From assembly GCF_030264275.1 (NCBI RefSeq), contig NZ_CP127165.1, forward strand, positions 291,001 through 355,000: 64,000 nt of DNA, written 5' to 3'. This DNA is from Marivivens sp. LCG002 (GTDB lineage: Bacteria; Pseudomonadota; Alphaproteobacteria; Rhodobacterales; Rhodobacteraceae). The notes beneath the pieces are model-generated. The model searched no databases. It was not told the DNA's origin and saw only the letters and a program-made list of their open reading frames with translations. The position numbers and the translations under genes were made by a program. Numbering within the stretch: position 1 is the first letter of the stretch; every line of letters starts with the position of its first letter. Shown here one piece after another: positions 16,337 to 24,279 of the stretch.

Positions 16337-17044
16337 CTAGCCTTTCGTAAAGCTGTGAATATGAGCCGCGACCCCTTTGGGATCGGAGAAGAACGGCGAA
16401 TGGGAGGTCGCCATATCGACCACGGTCCCGTCGGGCCAGCCTTCTGTCATCGTGAATTGAAACTCGGTCGGGATCGCCCCGTCGTACAAACAGCGGATAT
16501 AATTGCGTGCGATGCTCGGACTGTTCCGAAGTTCCAGAGCGGTTTCTTGCGGAAGGATCGCTTGCGGGCAGAGGTTGGAGATTGCCCAAGCCGCCGTTTC
16601 AGGGGCGACGTCGTGATAGAATTTTTCCACCGCCATCTCGGGGTTGACCGTAAAGCTGATACGGGCTTCGTCCACAACGACCGCTTCGAGGAGCGGTTGT
16701 CGCGGCGCGGCGCGGCGCATGTCGGCAAGGCCCATTCCCTCGCGAGGGACATAGGCGCAAAGATAGATCAGCCGCTCAACCTTTTCGGGGGCAAGCTCGG
16801 CGGCTGCAGTGATCGGATAGCCGCCCATCGAATGCCCCACCAGCACTGCCTTGCCCTTGATCGCTTTGACGATCGCTTCGGCATAGAGATCCAGCGTTAC
16901 GGTCTCGACCGGAGTCGTGTCATCGCCGTGCGAGGGTAGGTCGATGGCGGTGACATCGTGTCCGAGCGCCTCGAGCTCGGGGATCACATCGCGCCAGCAC
17001 CACGCTCCGTGGCAGGACCCGTGAACAAGAATGATCTCAGACAT
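16337..17044 (-). CDS. Alpha/beta hydrolase, plant-esterase/hydroxynitrile-lyase-like
   Basis: Hydrolase of 235 residues. It has HGSCHGAWCW near the N-terminus, the nucleophile elbow GHSMGG, and DMATSHSPFFSDP with the probable catalytic His at the C-terminus. This is the layout of the methyl-esterase/salicylic-acid-binding-protein group, common in bacteria with unknown substrates. It overlaps the upstream enol-lactonase gene by 8 bases and precedes pcaB by 3, so it belongs to the same operon and probably acts on an ester or lactone from that pathway. Confidence 0.8.
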   Translation of the reverse strand: MSEIILVHGSCHGAWCWRDVIPELEALGHDVTAIDLPSHGDDTTPVETVTLDLYAEAIVKAIKGKAVLVGHSMGGYPITAAAELAPEKVERLIYLCAYVPREGMGLADMRRAAPRQPLLEAVVVDEARISFTVNPEMAVEKFYHDVAPETAAWAISNLCPQAILPQETALELRNSPSIARNYIRCLYDGAIPTEFQFTMTEGWPDGTVVDMATSHSPFFSDPKGVAAHIHSFTKG

Positions 17045-17837
17045 GGCCCGTTGCCTTCATGAATTCGATCAGAAGATCGGCGTATTCCTGCGGTTTCTCG
17101 ACGCAAGGGAGATGCCCCGCTTTGCGGATGATTTTGAACTGGGACCCGGGAATGAGTTCGACTGTCTCGCGCACGAGATCGGGCGGAGTCGATCCGTCTT
17201 CCGATCCTGCAATCCCGAGGGTGGGGAGCCGAAGTCCGGACGTGGGCGTATAGAAATCCGTTCCTGAAATTGCAGCGCAGCAGCCTGTGTAGCCTTCTAC
17301 GGGGGTGTCGACCAGAAGCTGACGCCAGGGTTTGACCGCTTCGCTCTTGGCAAAGTCCTTTGCGAACCAGCGCTCCATGACATTATCGGCAATCGATTCA
17401 ATACCCTTGGTGCGAACGGCGTCGATACGGTCCTGCCAAAGTTTGGGGCTTCCGATCTTTGCGGCGGTGTTCGAAATGACAAGCGATCTGATGATGTCGA
17501 GCCGCTTGACCGCAAGGCCCTGCGCGATCATGCCGCCGATCGAAAGTCCGACGAAAAGCGCATCGCGGACGTTGAGCGCGTCGCAAATCGCTTCGGCATC
17601 GCTGACGAGCATTCCCATCGTATAAGGGGCGGGCGGGCAGTCCGATTTGCCGTGGCCGCGCTTGTCCATCCGCACAATTCGCAATCCCTCTGGCAGCAGG
17701 GGAAGTATCGCATCCCAAAGCCGCATGTCCGTCCCGAGCGAGTTTGCAAAAACGATGGTCGGTGCCGAAGCGTCGAGGTTTCCGTCCTCTCGTGCATAAA
17801 GAGTGACGTCACCTCTTTTTATATGGTGTTCGCGCAT
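17037..17837 (-). CDS. pcaD: 3-oxoadipate enol-lactonase-like alpha/beta hydrolase
   Basis: Hydrolase of 266 residues that would convert beta-ketoadipate enol-lactone to 3-oxoadipate. PcaD features are FANSLGTDMRLWD (oxyanion loop), RMDKRGHGKSD, the nucleophile elbow GLSIGGMIAQG, SNTAAKIG, and the C-terminal His in AGHLPCVEKP. The start at 17837 follows AAAGGA by about five bases; the in-frame start at 17855 lacks a site. Its presence beside pcaB supports the assignment. It overlaps the downstream hydrolase gene by 8 bases. Confidence 0.85.
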   Translation of the reverse strand: MREHHIKRGDVTLYAREDGNLDASAPTIVFANSLGTDMRLWDAILPLLPEGLRIVRMDKRGHGKSDCPPAPYTMGMLVSDAEAICDALNVRDALFVGLSIGGMIAQGLAVKRLDIIRSLVISNTAAKIGSPKLWQDRIDAVRTKGIESIADNVMERWFAKDFAKSEAVKPWRQLLVDTPVEGYTGCCAAISGTDFYTPTSGLRLPTLGIAGSEDGSTPPDLVRETVELIPGSQFKIIRKAGHLPCVEKPQEYADLLIEFMKATGHV

Positions 17838-17894
17838 GTCCGGTCCTTTGCTCAACTTGGGCGGAACATGGGCCGCGCCCTTGTCGAGGTCAAG

Positions 17895-18734
17895 TCAGGA
17901 AGCACGACTGGTTCTATGTAACGCTTCGATCCAGTCATCGATCACTTCAAGCGATTGGGGTTCGTCGAGGAACGGCACATGGCCACGTCCTTCGACCTCT
18001 CCATAGATCAGATCAGGGCGACGGGCCTTCATCTCTTCGGCCGTTTCTCTCGAGAGGATATCCGAGGTTTCTCCGCGCAAAAGTGCCGTTGGAAGTCCGT
18101 CCAGAGCGTCGAAAAGCGGCCAAGCGGTCGGCACCTCGCCGTCGAAGTCCTGACTAAAGCTCTCGCCAAGTCGCGGATCATACCGAGCGACGAGCCCGTT
18201 CGGTGTCTCGCGGTAATGCTGCTCGACTTCAGCGCGCCAGCGCGACATCGGAACGTTTCGAAACCCCTTCCAGAGTTTTGCACGCGCTTCCGCAGCTTCG
18301 TCATAGGTTTGCTGTGCGGGATTTTTGCCGACATAGCTGCTGATGATCCGAAGGCCGCTCGCCTCGATCTTGGGGCCTATATCGTTGAGCAACGCGCCCG
18401 ACAGGCGGTCTTTGTGGGCAAAAGCCATATACATGGCGATCAGACCGCCACGCGATGTTCCCAAAACGGCGGTTTTTTCAAGCCCGAGGTGGTCCAAAAG
18501 GTCGAGGACGTCAGTGGCTTCCTGCACCACGGTATAGGTCTCGGGGGGTGCCCATTCCGAGAGCCCGCGCCCTCTGAGGTCGATCCGTATCAGTCGAATT
18601 CCTTCGAGATGCGGGGCGACATGATTGAAGTCGGTCGAGTTTCGCGTCAGTCCCGGAATAGCCAGAACCGGCAGCCCTTGGCCCGTTTCGGTGTAATGGA
18701 GACAAACGCCGTCGCGTGTCTGGAAGGTGGCCAT
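17895..18734 (-). CDS. Alpha/beta hydrolase
   Basis: Hydrolase of 279 residues. The oxyanion loop region is PGLTRNSTDF, the nucleophile elbow GTSRGG, and the late His lies in GRGHVPFLDEP, where the catalytic His precedes the C-terminal helix. The family includes enol-lactonases, epoxide hydrolases and carboxylesterases, and the substrate cannot be read from the sequence. Its start overlaps the stop of the upstream haloacid dehalogenase (ATGA), so the two are coupled. It is the first of three consecutive alpha/beta hydrolases in this operon. Confidence 0.82.
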   Translation of the reverse strand: MATFQTRDGVCLHYTETGQGLPVLAIPGLTRNSTDFNHVAPHLEGIRLIRIDLRGRGLSEWAPPETYTVVQEATDVLDLLDHLGLEKTAVLGTSRGGLIAMYMAFAHKDRLSGALLNDIGPKIEASGLRIISSYVGKNPAQQTYDEAAEARAKLWKGFRNVPMSRWRAEVEQHYRETPNGLVARYDPRLGESFSQDFDGEVPTAWPLFDALDGLPTALLRGETSDILSRETAEEMKARRPDLIYGEVEGRGHVPFLDEPQSLEVIDDWIEALHRTSRAS

Positions 18735-19411
18735 CAGATAAGCTCCGCTAAGGTCGTCAGATCGGAAAGGACGTGGTGCGGATTTGCAAAGAGCCGATCG
18801 ATCGGTTCGCCGACACGGTTGACCCAAACGGTCTTGAAACCATAAGCCGAGGCCCCCGCAATGTCCCATCCATTCGACGAGACAAAAAGCACCTCGTTTG
18901 CGGCGCATCCCAGTGTCTCGGGGACAAGGTCATAAACCTTGGCCGACGGTTTGAAGATCCCGACGGACTCCACCGAGATCACCGAGTCAAGAAGGCCTTG
19001 GATCCCTGCGAACTCGACCACACCTTCAAGCATGTCGGGCGACCCGTTCGACAAGATCGCACAGGTCATTCCACGATCTTTGAGATCGCTCAGCATTTGC
19101 GGAACTTCGGGAAAGGCTTCGAGCTCCCAATAGAGAGCCAAAAGTGTTTCGCGCAAAATAGGATCCTCAATGCCTTGGGCCTCCATTGCCCAGTCAAGAC
19201 CGTCTTTGGTCACTTGCCAGAAATCGGTGTGATGTCCCGTGATCGCGCGAAGCCACGTGTATTGGAGCTGCTTCATACGCCAGTCGGCGGCAAGACGCGG
19301 CCAAACATGGGTAAGCGCATTTTGCTCGGGGCGCTCTGCTGCACGGCGCGCCGCCGAGTTCACGTCGAAAATCGTGCCGTATGCGTCAAAGACGCATGTC
19401 GTGATGCTCAT
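18734..19411 (-). CDS. Haloacid dehalogenase, type II (HAD superfamily)
   Basis: HAD-fold hydrolase of 225 residues with the type II L-2-haloacid dehalogenase pattern. The nucleophile is Asp9 in FDAYGTIFDV; ILSNGSP gives Ser121 and Asn122, IFKPSAKVY gives Lys154 and Tyr160, and VSSNGWDIAGA gives Asp183. These match the dehalogenase residues, so conversion of 2-haloacids to 2-hydroxyacids is likely, though relatives act on other substrates. The start is fixed by GGGAGGACAAT. It is the first gene of the operon running down to the MFS transporter. An imperfect palindrome at 19485-19504 may be a regulator site. Confidence 0.85.
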   Translation of the reverse strand: MSITTCVFDAYGTIFDVNSAARRAAERPEQNALTHVWPRLAADWRMKQLQYTWLRAITGHHTDFWQVTKDGLDWAMEAQGIEDPILRETLLALYWELEAFPEVPQMLSDLKDRGMTCAILSNGSPDMLEGVVEFAGIQGLLDSVISVESVGIFKPSAKVYDLVPETLGCAANEVLFVSSNGWDIAGASAYGFKTVWVNRVGEPIDRLFANPHHVLSDLTTLAELI

Positions 19412-19582
19412 ATTGTCCTCCCGTTTCGAAAACAGACTGACCCCGCCTTGGGGATGAAACAAGGTTTTCCTGTCGCCGGTTTGCAATAAGCGCGAATAAT
19501 GCCTAATTAGAGGGCATCGCTTCGAGCACCCGCAAAGACGCGGCCTCGTTTATTCATTCCCCCAAAAATTCGGAGAGACCTT

Positions 19583-20017
19583 ATGACCCAAGTCAAAGCG
19601 GGCGATACAGTACGCATTCATTACACAGGAACTCTTGTGTCGGGCGAAACATTCGACAGCTCGGAAGGTCGCGAGCCTCTCGAATTCGTCGTCGGCTCCG
19701 GGCAGATTATTCCCGGTCTCGATAAAGCCATTCCGGGTATGGCTGTCGGCGACAAAAAGGTTGTCGAGGTGCCTTGCCTTGAAGCATACGGCGAGAGCCG
19801 CGAAGAGGCCCGTCAGGCGATTCCGCGCGCGGAAATCCCCGCCCATATTCCGGTCGAGCCCGGGACACAGCTTCAGATGCAATCGCCTGATGGCCAAATT
19901 GTGCCCGTCGTGGTCGTGTCTTCGAATGATGTCGAAGTCGTGCTGGATGCCAATCACCCGCTGGCAGGCAAAGACCTGACCTTTGCAATCGAACTGGTCG
20001 AGATCAAAGCAGCCTGA
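19583..20017 (+). CDS. FKBP-type peptidyl-prolyl cis-trans isomerase, SlyD-like
   Basis: Folding catalyst of 144 residues. The FKBP core (VRIHYTGTLVSGETFDSSEGREPLEFVVGSG split around a short loop, then PGLDKAIPGMAVGDKK) is interrupted by an IF chaperone insert at about residues 70-125, as in SlyD, and resumes at the C-terminus. There is no metal-binding His-rich tail, so a nickel role is unlikely. There is no signal peptide, so it is cytoplasmic. Its 3' end overlaps the convergent site-2 protease gene by 14 bases. Confidence 0.9.
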   Translation: MTQVKAGDTVRIHYTGTLVSGETFDSSEGREPLEFVVGSGQIIPGLDKAIPGMAVGDKKVVEVPCLEAYGESREEARQAIPRAEIPAHIPVEPGTQLQMQSPDGQIVPVVVVSSNDVEVVLDANHPLAGKDLTFAIELVEIKAA

Positions 20018-20795
20018 TCGAGCTGCCCCATGCCGTGATGATCGGCAAAGCGCCGAGAATAAACGCAGCAAGGGTAAAGATATGGGCGGCAAGCGCGAGC
20101 AGCGCTGTCGCCTTTTTCATGGGCTGGGGCTTGCGGCGGCGCTGGGCTTCGGCGCGGATCGACTGGAACCCCATAAGTGCGATCAAACCGATGATCAGCG
20201 ATTTCATCACCACAGCCAAAAGCACGAGCAAAGCAACCATTCCGCCGGCTACAAAAAGCTCGGCTGCAGGCCAGAGGCTCGATGTGGCGAGACGGATCAT
20301 GCGCCCCCCATCCAAAGGATAAAGCGGAAGCAGGTTAAAAGCATTGAGCGCTGCGACCGTCATTCCAAAGGCGCTGAGCATGACGGCGACGACGGGGGCG
20401 ACATCCGACAACACATAAGAGAGGGCAAAAGCGAGGACCATCGGAGCCAAACCGATTGCGGGCCCCATCAGAGTAATGAAGAAGTCATCCGTTTGGGTCT
20501 TTGGAGCGCGGTTCGAGATTGCCACACCGCCCAAGAGCGGGATCAACCTGAAGCGGGCATCGTCGTGGCCGCAAACCCGATAGGCCATGACATGGCCCAG
20601 TTCGTGGATGATCACGGCGATGATGATCAGAACGCCGAATACCGGCCCAAAGACCAGCACAGCCGCCACGATCGAAATAACGGCAAGAAAAAGGACCTTG
20701 CTGTCGAGTTTGGGCAGCTGGGCCAAAGCCCAACCGCCACGAAGTGCTTTGGCTGTTGCGATGCAAAGAGCGGCCGCGACCACAAGCTCGAGCAT
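20004..20795 (-). CDS. Site-2 protease family (M50) membrane metalloprotease
   Basis: Intramembrane zinc metalloprotease of 263 residues with several hydrophobic segments. HELGH in VIIHELGHVMAY gives two zinc ligands and the catalytic Glu, and LYPLDGGRM supplies the third, Asp, ligand in a later helix. There is no PDZ or CBS domain, so it belongs to the compact M50B-like group rather than RseP. Its start shares one base with the fabI stop, so it is translationally coupled to fabI. Substrate unknown. Confidence 0.83.
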   Translation of the reverse strand: MLELVVAAALCIATAKALRGGWALAQLPKLDSKVLFLAVISIVAAVLVFGPVFGVLIIIAVIIHELGHVMAYRVCGHDDARFRLIPLLGGVAISNRAPKTQTDDFFITLMGPAIGLAPMVLAFALSYVLSDVAPVVAVMLSAFGMTVAALNAFNLLPLYPLDGGRMIRLATSSLWPAAELFVAGGMVALLVLLAVVMKSLIIGLIALMGFQSIRAEAQRRRKPQPMKKATALLALAAHIFTLAAFILGALPIITAWGSSIRLL

Positions 20796-21580
20796 CAGAG
20801 ATTTTCGTGCTGCGGCATGCCGAGAACGTGGAAACCGCCATCCACGCGAATGATTTCTCCGCTTGTATAGGCCCCTGCATCGGAAACCAGATAGACGGCT
20901 GTGCCGCCCACGGCTTCGAGCGTTGCATTCGAGCGGAGCGGTGCGTTTTCCTCGGTGTGGCGATAAGTGGCGCGAGCCCCGCCGATGGCGGCCCCTGCGA
21001 GCGTTTTCATCGGGCCGGGGGAAATGGCGTTCACGCGGATTTTCTGGGGACCAAGGTCATTGGCCAGATAGCGCACCGAAGACTCGAGAGCGGCCTTGGC
21101 CACGCCCATCACATTGTAATTGGGAGTAACGCGGTTCGAGCCACCATAGGTCAGCGTGATCAGGGTGCCGCCCTCGGGCATCAGGTCGGTCGCGCGTTTT
21201 GCAACGTCGATGAACGAAAAACAGCTGATCTCGAGCGAATGCGAGAAATTCGCACGGCTTGTGTTGATGAAACGACCCGTCAGCTCGTTTTTGTCCGAAT
21301 AGGCGATCGCGTGCACGATAAAGTCGACAGTGCCCCATTTTGCTTTGAGCGTGTCGAACGCAAGATCCATGCTCTCGGCGTTGGTGACATCGACGTCGAT
21401 CATCGTGTCGCTTCCGACCGAAGTGGCAAGCGGTTCGAGACGTTTACCGAAGGCTTCGCCTTGATAGGTGAAGGCAAGTTCGGCCCCTGCTTCGGCACAG
21501 GCCTTGGCGATGCCCCAAGCGATCGAGCGTTCATTTGCGACGCCCATGATCAGGCCGCGCTTCCCATTCAGTTGGATCAT
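20795..21580 (-). CDS. fabI: Enoyl-[acyl-carrier-protein] reductase (NADH)
   Basis: Short-chain dehydrogenase fold enzyme of 261 residues that reduces trans-2-enoyl-ACP in the last step of each fatty-acid elongation cycle. The nucleotide-binding motif GVANERSIAWGIA, Tyr145, Tyr155 and Lys162 (YNVMGVAK) match the FabI active site. The start follows GAGGAAAT closely. It is separated from fabB by a terminator and probably has its own promoter; a TTGACG lies at 21627-21632 on the coding strand. The M50 protease gene follows with a one-base overlap. Confidence 0.95.
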   Translation of the reverse strand: MIQLNGKRGLIMGVANERSIAWGIAKACAEAGAELAFTYQGEAFGKRLEPLATSVGSDTMIDVDVTNAESMDLAFDTLKAKWGTVDFIVHAIAYSDKNELTGRFINTSRANFSHSLEISCFSFIDVAKRATDLMPEGGTLITLTYGGSNRVTPNYNVMGVAKAALESSVRYLANDLGPQKIRVNAISPGPMKTLAGAAIGGARATYRHTEENAPLRSNATLEAVGGTAVYLVSDAGAYTSGEIIRVDGGFHVLGMPQHENL

Positions 21581-21603
21581 AACATTTCCTCAAATTTTCT
21601 TGA

Positions 21604-21632
21604 GATGTGACGCGTTTGGAACGCAGCGTCAA
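21604..21632 (-). promoter_or_regulatory. Candidate fabI promoter with inverted repeat
   Basis: On the minus strand TTGACG (21632-21627) is followed 17 bases later by a weak -10-like CACATC (21609-21604). The spacer holds a perfect inverted repeat GCGTT-TGG-AACGC (21612-21624) nested in GACGC...GCGTC (21609-21630), which could be an operator. Confidence 0.35.
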
Positions 21633-21729
21633 GTTACCCTAGGGTTTCGGGCCGTGAAGCGTAAACTTCGAGCATCTCGACCCAAGGTTTTGTCGCACCA
21701 TTGCGAACGTATGGAAACGGCATCAAAAA

Positions 21730-21756
21730 GGCCGCGCTCCGAAAAGAGGCGCGGCC
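21730..21756 (-). terminator. Rho-independent terminator after fabB
   Basis: Eight-bp stem GGCCGCGC/GCGCGGCC with an 11-nt loop, followed on the minus strand by TTTTT, 25 bases after the fabB stop. Confidence 0.8.
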
Positions 21757-21780
21757 GTTTATCGGTTTGTTCTATGTCGT

Positions 21781-23010
21781 TCAGTCGCGATATTTCGACA
21801 GGATCATCGATCCGTTGGTGCCGCCAAAGCCGAAGCTGTTGGTCATGACGCTATCAAGACCTGCGTTCTCGACCAGCGACGTTGCGATTTCCGACGGGTC
21901 GATTGCCGGATCAAGCGTTTCAACGTTGATCGACGGGGCGATGAAATCACCCTGCAACATCAAAAGACAATAAACTGCTTCCGATGCACCCGTTGCGCCT
22001 TGGCTGTGGCCCGTCATCGACTTGGTCGAAGAGATCGGCGGAGTGCTGCCCTGACCGAAGACGCGGCGCACGGCCTCGACTTCGCCGACGTCACCGACGG
22101 GCGTCGATGTGCCGTGTGCGTTGATATAGCTGACTTTGCGGCCTTCGGGCAGCGATTGCAGGGCAAGTCGCATCGCGCGTTCGCCGCCTTCACCCGAGGG
22201 GGCAACCATGTCGTGCCCGTCCGAGGTTGCCGCATAGCCCGTGACTTCGGCATAGATTTTCGCGCCACGCGCTTTGGCGTGTTCCAGTTCCTCGAGCACG
22301 ACAATCGCGCCGCCGCCCGCAATCACAAAGCCATCGCGGTTGGCATCGAAGGCGCGTGACGCTTTGGTCGGCTGGTCGTTGTATTTGGAGGACATCGCGC
22401 CCATGGCGTCGAACAGACACGAGAGGGTCCAGTCGAGCTCTTCGGCGCCGCCTGCGAACATGACGTCCTGCTTGCCCATCATGATCTGTTCAGCGGCGTT
22501 GCCGATACAGTGCAGCGAGGTCGAACACGCCGAGGTGATCGAATAGTTGATCCCCTTGATCTTGAACTGGGTCGAAAGGTTCGCCGAAATGGTCGACGAC
22601 ATGCACTTGGGCACGGCAAAGGGCCCGATCCGCTTGGGCGAACCAGAGTTGTCGACAACTTGATGAGCGGCATACATGGCGCTGGTCGAAGGACCGCCCG
22701 AACCCGCAACAAGACCTGTGCGAACGTTCGAAACCTGATCCTCGGTCAGGCCCGAGTCCGCGATCGCCTGCTGCATTGAGATATAGGCATAGGCAGCACC
22801 GGGTCCCATGAAACGCAGTGCGCGTTTGTCCACATGCTCGGTTACGTCGATCTTGACGGTCCCTGCGATCTGGCTCCGAAACCCGCGTTCTGCCATATCA
22901 GGGCTTGCTTCGATGCCGGATTTTCCGGCGCGAAGGGATGCCTCAACCTCTTGGGCGTTATTGCCAATCGGGGAAACGATCCCCAGACCCGTGACGACGA
23001 CGCGGCGCAT
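21781..23010 (-). CDS. fabB: Beta-ketoacyl-ACP synthase I
   Basis: Condensing enzyme of 409 residues that elongates cis-3-decenoyl-ACP in unsaturated fatty-acid synthesis. The Cys-His-His triad is Cys162 ([10 protein letters not shown]), His299 ([11 protein letters not shown]) and His335 (TGHSQGATG). Overall it resembles FabB more than FabF, which fits its position directly downstream of fabA. A terminator lies between fabA and fabB, so fabB may be read through or have its own promoter. A second terminator separates it from fabI. Confidence 0.93.
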   Translation of the reverse strand: MRRVVVTGLGIVSPIGNNAQEVEASLRAGKSGIEASPDMAERGFRSQIAGTVKIDVTEHVDKRALRFMGPGAAYAYISMQQAIADSGLTEDQVSNVRTGLVAGSGGPSTSAMYAAHQVVDNSGSPKRIGPFAVPKCMSSTISANLSTQFKIKGINYSITSACSTSLHCIGNAAEQIMMGKQDVMFAGGAEELDWTLSCLFDAMGAMSSKYNDQPTKASRAFDANRDGFVIAGGGAIVVLEELEHAKARGAKIYAEVTGYAATSDGHDMVAPSGEGGERAMRLALQSLPEGRKVSYINAHGTSTPVGDVGEVEAVRRVFGQGSTPPISSTKSMTGHSQGATGASEAVYCLLMLQGDFIAPSINVETLDPAIDPSEIATSLVENAGLDSVMTNSFGFGGTNGSMILSKYRD

Positions 23011-23142
23011 TAAAAGCCTCCTTGAATAACTTGGCTTCGTGTGTAGGCCATAGAGGGTCGAAGGTGCAACAGATGAAAGCGCAGATTACGCCCGTGCGAC
23101 TCTGCGTCCAGCGGGTTCAAACCGTTTTCCAGCAAAGAAAAA

Positions 23143-23164
23143 CCCCCGAACGAGCATTCGGGGG
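23143..23164 (-). terminator. Rho-independent terminator after fabA
   Basis: Perfect eight-bp stem CCCCCGAA/TTCGGGGG with a 6-nt loop, followed on the minus strand by TTTTTCTTT, 28 bases after the fabA stop. Confidence 0.85.
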
Positions 23165-23191
23165 CGTGTTTGTTTCGACGAATAGGCTGGT

Positions 23192-23701
23192 TTAGGAGGT
23201 CGATAGAGCGACTTTCATATCCTTGACCTGATAAATGACTTCGCCGTCGGCCTCGACGATCCCGTCGGCCACACCCATCGTAAGACGGCGGGTCTGGACA
23301 GCTTTGGTGAAGTCGACCTTATAGGTGAGCATCTTGCGGTCGGGGCGCACCATGCCCGTCAGTTTTACTTCGCCGACCCCGAGCGCATATCCGCGACCTT
23401 CCCAGCCGCGCCAGCCAAGGTTGAAGCCGGTCAGCTGCCACAGGCCGTCGAGACCGAGGCATCCGGGCATGATCGGGTTGTTCGGGAAATGGCACTCGAA
23501 GAACCAAAGGTCGGGATTGATGTCGAATTCCGCAACCACATGGCCCTTGCCGTGAAGACCGCCGTCCTCGGAAATTTCTGTGATGCGATCCATCATGAGC
23601 ATCGGCGGCGCGGGCAGCTGCGCATTTCCCGGACCGAAAAGCTCGCCGCGGGCGCATTTCAGAAGATCTTCTTTGCTAAAGCTGCTCGGATATTGGGCCA
23701 T
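23192..23701 (-). CDS. fabA: 3-hydroxydecanoyl-ACP dehydratase/isomerase
   Basis: Hot-dog-fold enzyme of 169 residues that dehydrates 3-hydroxydecanoyl-ACP and isomerises the product to the cis-3 enoyl form, starting unsaturated fatty-acid synthesis. The catalytic residues are His71 ([12 protein letters not shown]) and Asp85 (GLDGLWQL). The length equals that of E. coli FabA. The start at 23701 begins the conserved region MAQYPSSF; the frame continues upstream to 23830 across the irr promoter, without support. fabB and fabI follow downstream, and irr is divergent. Confidence 0.93.
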   Translation of the reverse strand: MAQYPSSFSKEDLLKCARGELFGPGNAQLPAPPMLMMDRITEISEDGGLHGKGHVVAEFDINPDLWFFECHFPNNPIMPGCLGLDGLWQLTGFNLGWRGWEGRGYALGVGEVKLTGMVRPDRKMLTYKVDFTKAVQTRRLTMGVADGIVEADGEVIYQVKDMKVALSTS

Positions 23702-23805
23702 ACGGTCGTGTCCATTCTTGAGTGTTCCTGTTGCATCCCCTTTATCACTCTGCGTCAATGCGGGGCAAGTCTGGCGCGTGCGACAGGCAAAATGGTGATT
23801 TTCAA

Positions 23806-23835
23806 TTGAAACCGGTGGGCATTCGACCATATGCT
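23806..23835 (+). promoter_or_regulatory. Candidate irr promoter
   Basis: TTGAAA at 23806-23811 and TATGCT at 23830-23835 are separated by 18 bases, close to sigma-70 consensus, and would place the start of transcription about a dozen bases before the irr coding region. The fabA promoter must lie in the same 152-base gap. Confidence 0.45.
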
Positions 23836-23853
23836 AGACAGTCAAGGAGACTG

Positions 23854-24279
23854 ATGCCCATGCTCGACAACGAGACACATCGCGGAACTGAGTGGCTGAA
23901 TGCCGTTGGACTGCGCCCCACCAAGCAACGTGTGGCTCTTGCAACGTTGCTGGTCGGCGACGGGCAAGACCGCCATGTGACCGCAGAATGGCTTTACGAA
24001 GCTGCATCGAGCAGCGGTGAAAAGGTATCATTGGCAACGGTTTACAATACGCTGCGTGCGTTCTGTGATGCGGGTCTCATGCGCGAGATTACCGTCGATG
24101 GCGCCAAGAGCTATTTCGATACCAACATGAGCGACCATCCGCATTTCTATTGGGAAGATACCGCGACCCTGACGGACGCAGCCGAAGGGCAGCTCGAGAT
24201 TCTCAATCTCCCCGAGCCACCTGAAGGCGCTGAAATCGCTGCGGTCGACGTTGTGATCCGACTGCGCCGCAAATCCTGA
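23854..24279 (+). CDS. irr: Iron response regulator Irr (Fur family)
   Basis: Fur-superfamily regulator of 141 residues. The winged helix (RPTKQRVALATLL, VSLATVYNTLRAFCDAGLM) is followed by a dimerisation domain with DHPHFYWEDT. That HPHFY segment, replacing the Cys-rich zinc site of Fur, is typical of alphaproteobacterial Irr, which senses iron through haem status. AAGGAGA at 23844-23850 lies before two candidate starts, 23854 and 23860; the second has the better spacing. It is divergent from fabA, an arrangement I associate with Rhodobacteraceae. Confidence 0.9.
   Translation: MPMLDNETHRGTEWLNAVGLRPTKQRVALATLLVGDGQDRHVTAEWLYEAASSSGEKVSLATVYNTLRAFCDAGLMREITVDGAKSYFDTNMSDHPHFYWEDTATLTDAAEGQLEILNLPEPPEGAEIAAVDVVIRLRRKS

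Noticed and set aside
23702..23830. Longer fabA reading frame starting at 23830
   Set aside because: The extension crosses the irr promoter, is not conserved in FabA, and would make the protein far longer than the family.
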